Below are positions 1-8,381 of a stretch of DNA of 64,000 nucleotides, piece by piece. Position 1 is the first letter of the stretch. Every line of letters begins with the position of its first letter. Origin of the DNA: Rufibacter sp. XAAS-G3-1 (lineage in GTDB: Bacteria > Bacteroidota > Bacteroidia > Cytophagales > Hymenobacteraceae); the NCBI RefSeq assembly GCF_013623775.1, contig NZ_JABFAM010000009.1, positions 1-64,000 of the forward strand, read 5' to 3'. The position numbers and the translations under genes were made by a program. Below the pieces are notes generated by a model. The model searched no databases. It was given only the letters and a program-made list of their open reading frames with translations, and was not told where the DNA came from.

Positions 1-69
1 TTCAAGTACAGTAAGTTAATCCTATACCTGACAAATAAGAAGTAGAACTATTGGAAAAATGAAACTGCG

Positions 70-300
70 CTAATCTAAAGGTTGGCAGACTTCCAGAATC
101 ACATCACCCCGCAGGTAGGATGCGCTGGAAGCGGGCGGGCCCACGCACACGGCTTCGTCGGCGTAGCGCACGTGCAGGGCCTGGCGGTCTGCTTCGGAAT
201 AGATAGCCACGGTTTTGATACCCATTTCACGGGCAGAACGCATCACGCGCAAGGCTATTTCTCCGCGGTTGGCTACCAGCAGCTTTTCGATTTTTTTCAT
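70..300 (-). pseudogene. accC: Biotin carboxylase (AccC) N-terminal remnant
   Basis: The 76 residues starting at the ATG whose complement lies at 298-300 match the extreme N-terminus of biotin carboxylase: [18 protein letters not shown], then the [19 protein letters not shown] stretch and [11 protein letters not shown]. The family protein is about 450-500 residues and continues with the HPGYGFLSEN segment, the ATP-grasp fold and the catalytic lysines. Here homology stops abruptly after DVILEV; five unrelated residues follow and then a stop. All catalytic parts are missing, so the product cannot carboxylate biotin. An in-frame upstream ATG at 349-351 exists, but the conserved N-terminus begins at 300. 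It is divergent from the serine palmitoyltransferase-like gene. The break lies only about 90 bases from the window start, so a genuine rearrangement cannot be told from an assembly junction. Confidence 0.8.
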
Positions 301-390
301 AGGGGCAGCTAAAGTTCGGTTCTTTTTCCAAAGAAAGTTTATTCCCGCCAAAGTTAAAAGACGTTTTTACCTCACCAATCTGGCAGCGAC

Positions 391-421
391 TTTGTATTTG
401 ATCACAATCAATGTAAATTTG
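391..421 (+). promoter_or_regulatory. Predicted Bacteroidota-type promoter for the SPT-like gene
   Basis: TTTG at 391-394 is followed after 19 bases by TAAATTTG at 414-421, which fits the -33/-7 pattern (TTTG, N19-20, TAnnTTTG) of the primary sigma factor of Bacteroidota. It would give a 5' leader of about 75-80 bases for the gene starting at 506. Only pattern matching supports it. Confidence 0.5.
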
Positions 422-505
422 CCTAATCTATTAAGATCAGAATTTTGATTAAAGAAGGTAGTATTCACGTCCTTCACATCATTAACCGCCTTAACATTAT
501 CTAAA

Positions 506-1744
506 GTGGATTTATTTGAAAAGTTACTGGCCAACCGCGGCCCACTTGGTAGCCAAGCCCATTACGCCCATGGTTATTTTGCTTTCCCAAAATTAGAGGG
601 GGAGATTGCCCCGCGCATGACCTTTAGGGGAAAACAGGTTTTAACCTGGAGCCTGAACAACTATCTGGGACTGGCCAACCATCCCGAAGTACGTAAAGCC
701 GATGCCGATGCTGCCGCTGAGTTTGGCATGGCTTTGCCGATGGGGGCCCGTATCATGTCTGGTAACTCCAATAACCACGAACAATTAGAGAAAGAATTAG
801 CTGAATTTGTGCAGAAGGAAGATTCCTTTCTGCTGAACTTTGGATACCAAGGGGTAGTCTCCATCATTGATGCGCTGGTAGACCGCCATGATGTGATTGT
901 GTATGACGCTGAGTCGCACGCCTGTATCATTGACGGCGTACGCCTGCACCAGGGCAAGCGGTTTGTGTACCAGCACAATGACATGGAAAGCCTGGAGAAA
1001 CAACTGCAACGGGCCACGCGCCTGACAAATGAAACCGGCGGGGCCATTCTGGTGATCACCGAAGGCGTTTTTGGCATGAGCGGCAACCTGGGCAAACTGC
1101 AGGAAGTGGTGGCCTTAAAAGAGAAGTTCAACTTCCGTCTGTTCGTGGATGACGCCCACGGGTTTGGGACGATGGGTAAAACCGGGGCCGGTACCGGCGA
1201 GCATTTAGGCGTACAGGATGGCATTGATATCTACTTCTCTACTTTTGCCAAGTCTATGGCCAGCATTGGGGCCTTTGTGGCCAGCGATGAGCAAGTGGTG
1301 GAATACCTGCGCTACAACATGCGTTCGCAGACCTTTGCCAAGTCCCTGCCCATGACCTTGGTGGTGGGAGCCCTTAAGCGCCTGGAGTTGCTGCGCTCCA
1401 AACCTGAGCTTAAGGAAAACCTCTGGGTAGTGGTGAATGCGTTGCAGTCTGGCCTGCGGGAGAAAGGCTTTAACATTGGAACCACCAACTCTCCGGTAAC
1501 CCCCGTGTTGCTGAACGGCCAATTATCTGATGCTACGGCCCTTACGCTTGACTTGCGCGAGAATTACAATATTTTCTGTTCCATTGTAGTGTATCCGGTG
1601 GTACCCAAAGACGTGATTATGCTGCGTCTTATCCCAACTGCCTTGCATACGCTGGAAGATGTGGCAGAAACCATTGCCGCCTTTGAGGCCATCTCCACTA
1701 AGCTGGATAAAGGACTTTATACTAAATCATCGGTGACAGCCTAG
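506..1744 (+). CDS. Serine palmitoyltransferase-like PLP-dependent acyltransferase
   Basis: A 412-residue fold-type I PLP enzyme of the alpha-oxoamine synthase family (serine palmitoyltransferase, KBL, BioF). It would condense an acyl-CoA or acyl-ACP with an amino acid and release CO2. Visible motifs: the glycine-rich NNYLGLANHP near residue 51, the YDAESHAC histidine (138) that stacks on PLP, VDDAHGFGTMG with the cofactor-binding aspartate and histidine (215-218), and STFAKS with the Schiff-base lysine at 249. In sphingolipid-making Bacteroidota a protein of this length and an N-terminal HYAHGYFAFPK-type segment is the usual serine palmitoyltransferase, so the first step of sphingolipid synthesis in the cytoplasm is the best guess; glycine or alanine as substrate cannot be excluded. 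It stands alone, divergent from the accC remnant. Confidence 0.8.
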   Translation: MDLFEKLLANRGPLGSQAHYAHGYFAFPKLEGEIAPRMTFRGKQVLTWSLNNYLGLANHPEVRKADADAAAEFGMALPMGARIMSGNSNNHEQLEKELAEFVQKEDSFLLNFGYQGVVSIIDALVDRHDVIVYDAESHACIIDGVRLHQGKRFVYQHNDMESLEKQLQRATRLTNETGGAILVITEGVFGMSGNLGKLQEVVALKEKFNFRLFVDDAHGFGTMGKTGAGTGEHLGVQDGIDIYFSTFAKSMASIGAFVASDEQVVEYLRYNMRSQTFAKSLPMTLVVGALKRLELLRSKPELKENLWVVVNALQSGLREKGFNIGTTNSPVTPVLLNGQLSDATALTLDLRENYNIFCSIVVYPVVPKDVIMLRLIPTALHTLEDVAETIAAFEAISTKLDKGLYTKSSVTA

Positions 1745-1856
1745 AAAGGAGCATCGTTAATAAAATAATACAAACGCTTATATTTTTTGCACCTTATTTT
1801 AAAATTCCTATATTAGAGCCATTAAACAACATGTTAAACCATTTAAACAAGCTCTA

Positions 1857-2045
1857 ATGAACAATTTCTCCAAACTTAAGGATCTGGTTCTTTCTCTGGA
1901 AGGCGACTTTGAGAAATTCTATGACAAGAAGAATTCAGCTGCCGGTACCCGTGTAAGAAAAGGTATGCAAGATCTGAAAAACATGGCCCAAGACATCCGT
2001 AAGGAAGTTCAGGACATGAAGAACAGCGAAGAAGCTGGTAAATAG
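1857..2045 (+). CDS. Histone H1-like (Hc1-type) small basic protein
   Basis: A 62-residue lysine-rich helical protein of the Hc1-like family common in Cytophagales and Flavobacteriia. The stretch FEKFYDKKNSAAGTRVRKGM and the following DLKNMAQDIRKEVQDMKN are the family hallmark: a conserved helix bearing K/R residues thought to contact DNA. It probably helps compact the nucleoid. Start chosen at the ATG just after a TAA-overlapping upstream context; no strong Shine-Dalgarno is visible, as usual in this phylum. A strong terminator follows within 30 bases, indicating a monocistronic transcript. Upstream, the bases 1840-1856 contain a solo copy of the family F element end (AAACAAGCTC). Confidence 0.85.
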   Translation: MNNFSKLKDLVLSLEGDFEKFYDKKNSAAGTRVRKGMQDLKNMAQDIRKEVQDMKNSEEAGK

Positions 2046-2070
2046 TAAGTTGCTCAGAGATAAGATATTA

Positions 2071-2104
2071 AAAAAAAGGTGGGTGTAAAAGCCCACCTTT
2101 TTTT
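2071..2104 (+). terminator. Rho-independent terminator of the histone-like gene
   Basis: A-tract, GGTGGG stem (2078-2083), 8-base loop, CCCACC (2092-2097) and a run of seven T. The A-tract preceding the stem makes it potentially bidirectional. Confidence 0.85.
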
Positions 2105-2131
2105 ATGCGGTATTTAATCATTGAAAAGCTT

Positions 2132-2173
2132 CCTGTTTCTGGGCTGTTTTCTCATAAACAGACCAGAAACAGG
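2132..2173. repeat. Family P nested palindrome
   Basis: Outer arms CCTGTTTCTGG and CCAGAAACAGG pair, with an inner CTGTTTTC/ AAACAG pair. Lies between the convergent histone-like gene and tyrS, 39 bases from the tyrS stop. Confidence 0.75.
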
Positions 2174-2212
2174 AGGCTTCTTAAGTTGAGGTTAAGCGGG
2201 GTAAAAGCAGTT

Positions 2213-3517
2213 CTACACGGCTTTTACCAGGTAGTAATTCTTCTTTCCTTTCTGCACCACCAGGTATTTTCCTTGCAGAAAGTCTTGGGACAGCACCTGG
2301 TCTGGTTTGCCCACTTTCTGCCGGTTGATGCTCACCCCGCCGTTCTGAATCATTTTTTTCGCTTCCCCTTTAGACTCGAAAATCTGGTTTTGGGTGAGTT
2401 CAGAGAGAAAATCGACCGACTGGGTTTCTGCGGTTAAATTTTCCCTGGACACCTCAATCTGGGGCACGCCCTCAAACACGGCCAGCAAGGTATCTTCCGG
2501 TAAGTTGCGCAGCGTTTCCAGATCACCCTTCCCGAACAGGATTTGGGATGCTTCCACGGCGCTTTCATACTCCTCGGCGGAGTGCACGGTGGTGGTGACT
2601 TCTTTCGCCAGGGCTTTCTGCAGCACGCGCAGGTGCGGCGCTTGCTGGTGTTCGGCTACCAGGGCTTCAATCTCTGACTGGGCTAACAAAGTGAAACGTT
2701 TTACCAGTTTCTCCGCTTCTTCATCGGCTACGTTGAGCCAGAACTGGTAGAACTTGTAGGGTGAGGTCATGGTGGGGTCTAGCCACACGTTGCCGCTCTC
2801 AGACTTCCCGAACTTGCTGCCGTCGGCTTTGGTCACCAGGGGAGTGGTGAGCGCGAACGCTTTGCCGCCTTCCATGCGCCGGATGAGCTCGGTGCCCGAG
2901 GTGATGTTGCCCCACTGGTCAGAGCCGCCCATCTGCAGCCGCACGTTCTTATGTTTGTACAGGTGGTAATAGTCGTAGCCTTGCAGTAGCTGGTAAGAGA
3001 ACTCGGTGAAGGAAAGTCCCTCGGCACCGTTTTCGCCTTCCTGGGCCGTAATCCGCTTCTGCACAGATTCCTTCTTCATCATGTAGTTCACCGTGAGGTG
3101 CTTGCCCACGTTGCGCAGAAAATCCAGGAAAGAGAACTCCTTGAACCAGTCATAGTTGTTCACGATTTCGGCGGCGTTCTCCACGCCCTCAAATTTAAGG
3201 AATTTTTCCAGCTGCTTTCTGATGCCATTCTGGTTATCGCGCAGCACCTCTTCAGACAACAGGTTCCGCTCCGCGGATTTGCCCGAGGGGTCGCCAATCA
3301 TACCCGTGGCCCCGCCCACCAACGCGATGGGCTTGTGGCCCGCCCGCTGTAAATGCACCAACAGCATAATGGTGGCCAGGTTGCCTATGTGCAGGGAGGA
3401 GGCGGTTGGGTCAAAGCCGATGTAGCCCGTGGTCATGCCTGCGTTCAGTTGTTCTTCGGTGCCGGGCATGGTGTCCTGCAACATGCCGCGCCAACGCAGT
3501 TCTTCAATTAGATTCAT
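2213..3517 (-). CDS. tyrS: Tyrosine--tRNA ligase
   Basis: A 434-residue class I aminoacyl-tRNA synthetase that activates tyrosine with ATP and charges tRNA-Tyr. The HIGH-type signature is HIGN at residues 43-46; the KMSKS-type loop is KFGKS at 235-239. Tyrosine-recognition elements GYIGFDPTA (31-39) and [10 protein letters not shown] (195-204) are present. An S4-like RNA-binding domain occupies the last 60-70 residues ([20 protein letters not shown]). Length is normal for the bacterial TyrRS-alpha type. The predicted -7 element on this strand (TAACTTTG, complement of 3540-3547) lies only about 23 bases from the ATG, so the leader is short. Confidence 0.97.
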   Translation of the reverse strand: MNLIEELRWRGMLQDTMPGTEEQLNAGMTTGYIGFDPTASSLHIGNLATIMLLVHLQRAGHKPIALVGGATGMIGDPSGKSAERNLLSEEVLRDNQNGIRKQLEKFLKFEGVENAAEIVNNYDWFKEFSFLDFLRNVGKHLTVNYMMKKESVQKRITAQEGENGAEGLSFTEFSYQLLQGYDYYHLYKHKNVRLQMGGSDQWGNITSGTELIRRMEGGKAFALTTPLVTKADGSKFGKSESGNVWLDPTMTSPYKFYQFWLNVADEEAEKLVKRFTLLAQSEIEALVAEHQQAPHLRVLQKALAKEVTTTVHSAEEYESAVEASQILFGKGDLETLRNLPEDTLLAVFEGVPQIEVSRENLTAETQSVDFLSELTQNQIFESKGEAKKMIQNGGVSINRQKVGKPDQVLSQDFLQGKYLVVQKGKKNYYLVKAV

Positions 3518-3539
3518 GTGACGTCAATTTTACCTGCGC

Positions 3540-3547
3540 CAAAGTTA
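3540..3547 (-). promoter_or_regulatory. Candidate -7 box of tyrS
   Basis: The minus strand reads TAACTTTG, matching TAnnTTTG. It is immediately preceded on that strand by the CTGACAACTAAAA repeat; no clear TTTG -33 element is present. Confidence 0.4.
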
Positions 3548-3552
3548 CCGAA

Positions 3553-3619
3553 TTTTAGTTGTCAGTTTTTAGTTGACAGTTGTTAGTTTTCAGTTGACAG
3601 TTTTGGTTGTCAGCTGTCA
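3553..3619 (+). repeat. Low-complexity TTAGTTGTCAGT-type repeats, left border of the tyrS-holA gap
   Basis: Irregular tandem units of the form (T)TAGTT(G/T)(T/A)CAGT. The complement of the same units lies at 3995-4030, so the whole gap of about 480 bases is bounded by an inverted repeat. Confidence 0.8.
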
Positions 3620-3696
3620 GTGGAAGGTGCAGTTGGTCATACATTCACAGAAAAGCAAGGGTTTATGGTAGCATCTGACTTTAGACCATCTTGCCG

Positions 3697-3886
3697 CTGG
3701 TTCCCGGCGAGTCTGGAGACTCGCTTCATTCCTTGTCACGAGACTGGAGTCTCGCGCCAGTTAGTTTCTACCTGCCTGCTTCCGCAATGTCGGCTGCTCT
3801 CAAGACCTCGTAGTGTGCGCAGCTCCTATGAGTGTCTGCGCCGATGTCGTTTCTGGCCCGTTTTCCGCAAAACAGGCCAAAAACGA
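3697..3886 (+). repeat. Family G composite hairpin element, divergent copy
   Basis: Starts at CTGGTTCCCGGCGAGTCTGG. Contains hairpin 1 (GCGAGTCTGGAGACTCGC), hairpin 2 (CGAGACTGGAGTCTCG) and, at 3848-3885, the terminal P palindrome (CGTTTCTGGCC...GGCCAAAAACG). The third hairpin found in the other copies is degenerate here and the spacer is longer. Confidence 0.75.
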
Positions 3887-3994
3887 GGAAGCGGAATTGA
3901 GGCCTCTATCATTCTAAAGCCTGTTTTCTGTTTTAGCACTGATTTCTGAAAATTAGACCGAAAACAAAAGTTTCCGAACACTTAAAGAAGAACC

Positions 3995-4030
3995 ACTAAC
4001 AACTGACAACTAACAACTGACAACTAAAAT
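3995..4030 (-). repeat. Inverted partner of the 3553-3619 repeats
   Basis: AACTGACAACTAACAACTGA-type units, ending directly at the candidate -7 box of holA. Confidence 0.8.
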
Positions 4031-4034
4031 TAAG

Positions 4035-4042
4035 TACCTTTG
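4035..4042 (+). promoter_or_regulatory. Candidate -7 box of holA
   Basis: TACCTTTG fits TAnnTTTG, 31 bases before the holA ATG. As for tyrS it directly follows CTGACAACTAAAATT. Confidence 0.4.
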
Positions 4043-4073
4043 GAGTTCCGTTCAATCCCATCAACTTACTTCC

Positions 4074-5135
4074 ATGGCGCTTACCGCAGAAGATATCCTG
4101 AAGCAACTCAAGAACCGTGAATTCGCGCCCGTGTATTTTTTGCAGGGCGATGAGCCCTACTACATTGACCTCCTCTCAGATTACATTGAGCAGCACGCCT
4201 TGAATGAGATGGAGAAAGGCTTCAACCAGGTGGTCATGTACGGCAAAGACACCGATGTGCCTACCGTGCTGCTGCAAGCCAAACGGTACCCCATGATGTC
4301 TGACCGGCAGGTGGTGATTGTGAAAGAGGCGCAGAACCTGCCCAACCTGGAGGCCGACCCGGAGAAAGACCCCGCCGCCAAGCAATTGGATGCTTATCTG
4401 AACAATCCGCTGCCTTCCACCATTCTGGTGTTCTGCCACAAGCATAAATCCGTGGACGGGCGAAAGCGGTTGGGGAAACTGCTGGGCAAGAAGGCGGTGT
4501 TTCTTACTACCAAAAAGCTCTATGACAACCAGGTGCCCGCCTGGATTACCCAGTTCATCAAAACCAAAAACCTGTTGGCTACCCCGCAGGCGGTCATGAT
4601 GCTGGCCGAGTTCATTGGGTCAGACCTGTCCCGTTTAGCCAATGAAATTGAGAAACTAGCCATCAACCTGAAGCCGGGCCAGACCATTGATGAACGCATG
4701 GTGCAGGACAACATCGGCATCAGTAAGGAATATAACATTTTCGAACTGCAGAACGCGCTGGTACGGCAAGACATCCTCAAGGCCAACCGCATCCTCAACT
4801 ATTTTGAATCAAACCCCAAAGACAATCCGCTTATCCCCAACCTGGTGCTGCTGTTTTCCTTTTTCTCTAAATTGATGACGCTGCACCTGCTCCCGCAGAT
4901 TACCGAGCAAACGGTAGCCAAAGAGCTGGGGAACCGCGGATTCCTGGCAAAGGAGTACTTGCAGGCGCTCAGAGCTTACCCGTATTGGCGCGTGTTGCAG
5001 ATCATCGGCTTTATCCATCAGGCAGATTTGCAGAGCAAGGGCATTGAAGGTGGGGCCATGTCAGACGCGGCTATTCTAAAGGAACTGGTGTTTAAGATGC
5101 TGCACCAGGTGCCCGTTTTGCAGAAAGCCGTTTAG
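4074..5135 (+). CDS. holA: DNA polymerase III subunit delta
   Basis: A 353-residue clamp-loader subunit. Delta opens the beta sliding clamp and forms part of the pentameric gamma complex with DnaX and HolB. The N-terminal AAA+-like domain shows the family signature YFLQGDEPYYID (residues 19-30) and a central VREAQNLPNLE-like strand; the central helices carry LANEIEKLAI (LxNELEKL, a hallmark of HolA), and the C-terminal helical collar domain follows. Delta normally lacks a functional Walker A motif, and none is seen here. Monocistronic in appearance, followed by a P-type palindrome at 5137-5166. Confidence 0.9.
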   Translation: MALTAEDILKQLKNREFAPVYFLQGDEPYYIDLLSDYIEQHALNEMEKGFNQVVMYGKDTDVPTVLLQAKRYPMMSDRQVVIVKEAQNLPNLEADPEKDPAAKQLDAYLNNPLPSTILVFCHKHKSVDGRKRLGKLLGKKAVFLTTKKLYDNQVPAWITQFIKTKNLLATPQAVMMLAEFIGSDLSRLANEIEKLAINLKPGQTIDERMVQDNIGISKEYNIFELQNALVRQDILKANRILNYFESNPKDNPLIPNLVLLFSFFSKLMTLHLLPQITEQTVAKELGNRGFLAKEYLQALRAYPYWRVLQIIGFIHQADLQSKGIEGGAMSDAAILKELVFKMLHQVPVLQKAV

Positions 5136-5136
5136 A

Positions 5137-5166
5137 GGCTGTTTTCAGAAATTCAGCCCTAAAACA
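5137..5166. repeat. Family P palindrome, degenerate
   Basis: GGCTGTTTTCAGAAATTCAG followed by CCTAAAACAG, directly after the holA stop. Confidence 0.5.
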
Positions 5167-5347
5167 GGAATTTATATAGTAGTTCTACATGCGAAAACTA
5201 CTAGGTATTCGTTCGCAGGAAGAGACAGTTTGGTAAAATAAGCTCGTCACTTTCGTTGCATTTTTTCTAATTTTGAAGGACAGGCCATCGTGGCAAAGCA
5301 GGACAGAACTGTTTTTCTCTGGGCGGCGGCCTTAAGTTTATTTCACT

Positions 5348-8300
5348 ATGAAACTACCTCACAAGTTAGCCTTGGCTACCGCCTTGCTGGGAGGAGCTCA
5401 GGTTGCCCATGCGCAGCATCCCCTGACTTTCCGTTCAGAAGAGCGCTTTTTCCAGGAAGGGCTGGAGTTGTATGACCGCGAGAAGTTCGGGGCAGCCCAG
5501 CAAGCCTTCGCTGAGTACATCCGGCTCATCAATGATCCGCTGAAAACCGCCGATGCCCAGTATTACTACGCCATCAGTGGGCTGCACCTGTTTCACCCCG
5601 ATGCGGAACAGTTGGTCTTGCAGTTTGCCTCCCGGTATCCCACGCACCCCAAGGCAGCCACCGCTTTCTTTGCCTTAGGTTCCACGCTCTTTGACAACAA
5701 GAACTACGACAAAGCCATTGAATACCTGGAAAGAGCCCCGGCTGACCGGCTGGACGATGCCCAACTAAAGGAGTCTGAGTTTAAATTGGGCTATTCGTAT
5801 TTCACCAAGAAGAACTTCACCAAGGCCAAGGAGTTGTTTGACCGCAACAAGCGGGGCACCCACCAGTACACCTACGCCTCCAGCTATTACGCCGGTTACC
5901 TGGCGTACCGCGAGGGCGATTACATAGGAGCCAAACTGGATCTTCAGGTAGCTGAAAAAGACGAGAATTACCGCACGGTGGTGCCGTACATGCTCACCGA
6001 GGTGCTCTACAAGGAAAAGAACTTCCCGGAGGTGATCAGCTACGGCGAAAAGTCGTTGCAGATGAGCCCACCGGTGCAGAATCCCAAGGAAATTGAGGTG
6101 CTGGTAGGGGACGCGTATTTCCAGCGCAATGACTTTGTGAATGCCTCCAGGTACTTCAAAAGCTACGCCCAAGGCAAAAAGACGCTGGACAAAACCGTGC
6201 AGTACAAAATGGGTATTGCCGATTACAAAAACAATGATTTCAAGAGCGCCGTCCAGAACCTGAAGGCAGTGGCTTTCCACTCAGATTCCCTGGGCCAGAA
6301 CGCCTCTTACCACTTAGGCTTAAGCTACCTCAAAGACAACAACAAGCAGTTTGCGCTGGGCGCTTTTGACCAGGCCCGCAAGTTGAACATTGACAAGAAC
6401 GTGAAGGAGGGAGCGACCGTGAAATACGCGCAGCTCAACTATGAACTAGGCAATTTCTCTGAAGTGATCAATTCCCTGGCCTCGTTCTCCAAAGACTATC
6501 CAGACTCTAGGTTTAGTGGTGAAGTAGACGACATCCTCAGCGAGGCGTACCTGAACTCCAGCAACTACCAGGAAGCCATCCAACACATAGAAAAACTACC
6601 CAAGCGCAGCCACCGCATCAACGAGACCTACCAACGGGTAACCTATTATCAGGCCGTAAAACTGTACAATGACCAATTGTTTCAGCAAGCCGTGGCCATG
6701 CTGGATAAATCGCTGGGCTTTCCTTACAACAAAGAAATTGAAGCCGGTAGTAATTTCCTGAAGGGCGAAGCCTATTCTATTGGGCAGCGCTGGCCGCAAG
6801 CCATCAGTAGTTACGGTGCCGTGTTCCAAACCGTGAATTCTGGCCGCACCGAGTTTTACGTGAAATCCCGCTACGGCATTGGGTACGCCTACTACAACGA
6901 GAAACAGTACGACAAAGCCCTGGTACATTTCAAGGCGTACCTGAACGACAACACCATCAAAGCCGGAAACCCCAACTACGCAGATGCCATGATCCGTCTG
7001 GCGGATTGCTACTACGTGACCAAGGATTACACCTCGGCTTTGAATTACTATGACCAGGCACTGGCCGCCCGCACGCCAGACGCTGACTACGTCCAGTTCC
7101 AGAAAGGCGTGGTGTACAACCTGACCGGCAGAAGAGAGCAGGCCATCCAGAGTTTGCAGACGTTGCTGAAGTCGTACCCCAAATCGCGCTACGCCGATGA
7201 TGCCGTGTACCAGAAAGGCATCATTGATTTCGAGAACTCCAACTACGCCCCGGCCATAGCTTCGTTCACCCAGTTGGTAGACAGTTACCCTTCCAGCACG
7301 TTGGTGCCAAATGCTTTGCAGAAACGTGGGGTTGCTTACATGAACCTGCGCCGCCAGAATGAAGCCATTGCCGATTTCAAGCGGGTGATTGACCAGTATC
7401 CAACCCATGAGATTGCCAACAATGCGCTGTACAGTTTACAGGAAGCCTTGGGAGCTTCCAACCAAACGGAGCAATTGGATACCTACTTAGACAAATTCAA
7501 GGCGGCTAACCCAGAAAGTGATGCGCTGGAAAGCGTTGAATTTGAAGCAGCTAAATCACTTTACTTCAATGAGAAATATGCCCAGGCCATTCCAAAGTTT
7601 GAAGGCTTCCTGAAAACTTATCCGGCGAGCGCCTCAGTAGCGAATGCCCGTTACTTTTTAGGGGATTCCTATTTCCGGAATGGGGACAAAGCCAATGCCC
7701 TGCGCAGCCTCAAAGAAGTCGCCATTGAAGGGAAATCAGAGTACCTGAGCAAAGCCGTGCAGCGCGTGGCCGATATGGAGTTTGAGAACGGCAACTATAC
7801 CGAAGCGGCCAATTTCTACTCCCGCCTGCGTGATTTGGCCGTGAACAAGAAGGAACAGGCCAATGCCCTGATGGGTCTGATGAAGAGTTTCTACTTCACC
7901 AATGACTTCAACAACACCATTCTCATTGCCGACGACCTGATCGCCCGGGGCAACGCGACTTTAGGGGCCTATAACTCCGCCTTGCTCTTCAGAGGGAAAG
8001 CCAGTTATGCCTTAGGCCGCTTAGACCAAGCCCAGAAGGAGTTCGCTACCGCCGCCACCTCCGCCACCGATGAGAACGGGGCCGAAGCGCATTACCTCTT
8101 AAGTGAAATCTATTTCAAGCAGCAGAAATACAAAGAAGCCTTAGACCATGGGTTTGAATTCAGCAAGGCATTTGGCGACTATGACCAATGGTTAGGTAAA
8201 ACGTTCCTGCTCATTGCCGATGTGTATGTAGCCCAAAACGAAGCCTTCCAGGCCAAAGCCACCTTAAACTCCATCATCGAGAATTCTCCTTTGGAGGAAA

Positions 8301-8377
8301 TCAAAACGGAAGCGAGAGCCAAGTTGGCGGAATTGGAAAACAGTGTTACTCCGTCTACCAGCACTCCTAAAGAATAA
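5348..8377 (+). CDS. Large periplasmic tetratricopeptide-repeat protein
   Basis: 1009 residues. A signal peptide covers about residues 1-22 (hydrophobic core LALATALLGG, cleavage after AHA). The rest is an almost continuous array of TPR/Sel1-like helical hairpins, recognisable by repeated A..YF.LG..Y....Y..A and FENGNYTEAANFYSRL-type units. No enzymatic motif. TPR superhelices scaffold protein assemblies; in Bacteroidota a gene of this type heads a conserved envelope cluster. It is the first gene of a tightly spaced set: the next ATG lies four bases after the stop. Together with the following barrel, SPOR, ExbB/D and TonB-like genes this suggests a trans-envelope machine, but the exact role is not known to me. 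Confidence 0.8.
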   Translation: MKLPHKLALATALLGGAQVAHAQHPLTFRSEERFFQEGLELYDREKFGAAQQAFAEYIRLINDPLKTADAQYYYAISGLHLFHPDAEQLVLQFASRYPTHPKAATAFFALGSTLFDNKNYDKAIEYLERAPADRLDDAQLKESEFKLGYSYFTKKNFTKAKELFDRNKRGTHQYTYASSYYAGYLAYREGDYIGAKLDLQVAEKDENYRTVVPYMLTEVLYKEKNFPEVISYGEKSLQMSPPVQNPKEIEVLVGDAYFQRNDFVNASRYFKSYAQGKKTLDKTVQYKMGIADYKNNDFKSAVQNLKAVAFHSDSLGQNASYHLGLSYLKDNNKQFALGAFDQARKLNIDKNVKEGATVKYAQLNYELGNFSEVINSLASFSKDYPDSRFSGEVDDILSEAYLNSSNYQEAIQHIEKLPKRSHRINETYQRVTYYQAVKLYNDQLFQQAVAMLDKSLGFPYNKEIEAGSNFLKGEAYSIGQRWPQAISSYGAVFQTVNSGRTEFYVKSRYGIGYAYYNEKQYDKALVHFKAYLNDNTIKAGNPNYADAMIRLADCYYVTKDYTSALNYYDQALAARTPDADYVQFQKGVVYNLTGRREQAIQSLQTLLKSYPKSRYADDAVYQKGIIDFENSNYAPAIASFTQLVDSYPSSTLVPNALQKRGVAYMNLRRQNEAIADFKRVIDQYPTHEIANNALYSLQEALGASNQTEQLDTYLDKFKAANPESDALESVEFEAAKSLYFNEKYAQAIPKFEGFLKTYPASASVANARYFLGDSYFRNGDKANALRSLKEVAIEGKSEYLSKAVQRVADMEFENGNYTEAANFYSRLRDLAVNKKEQANALMGLMKSFYFTNDFNNTILIADDLIARGNATLGAYNSALLFRGKASYALGRLDQAQKEFATAATSATDENGAEAHYLLSEIYFKQQKYKEALDHGFEFSKAFGDYDQWLGKTFLLIADVYVAQNEAFQAKATLNSIIENSPLEEIKTEARAKLAELENSVTPSTSTPKE

Positions 8378-8381
8378 GAAC

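Noticed and set aside
3620-3949. Open frame of 109 codons between tyrS and holA
   Set aside because: It runs through the family G element and bracket repeats; its FWPVFRKTGQKR-type segment is simply a translated P palindrome.
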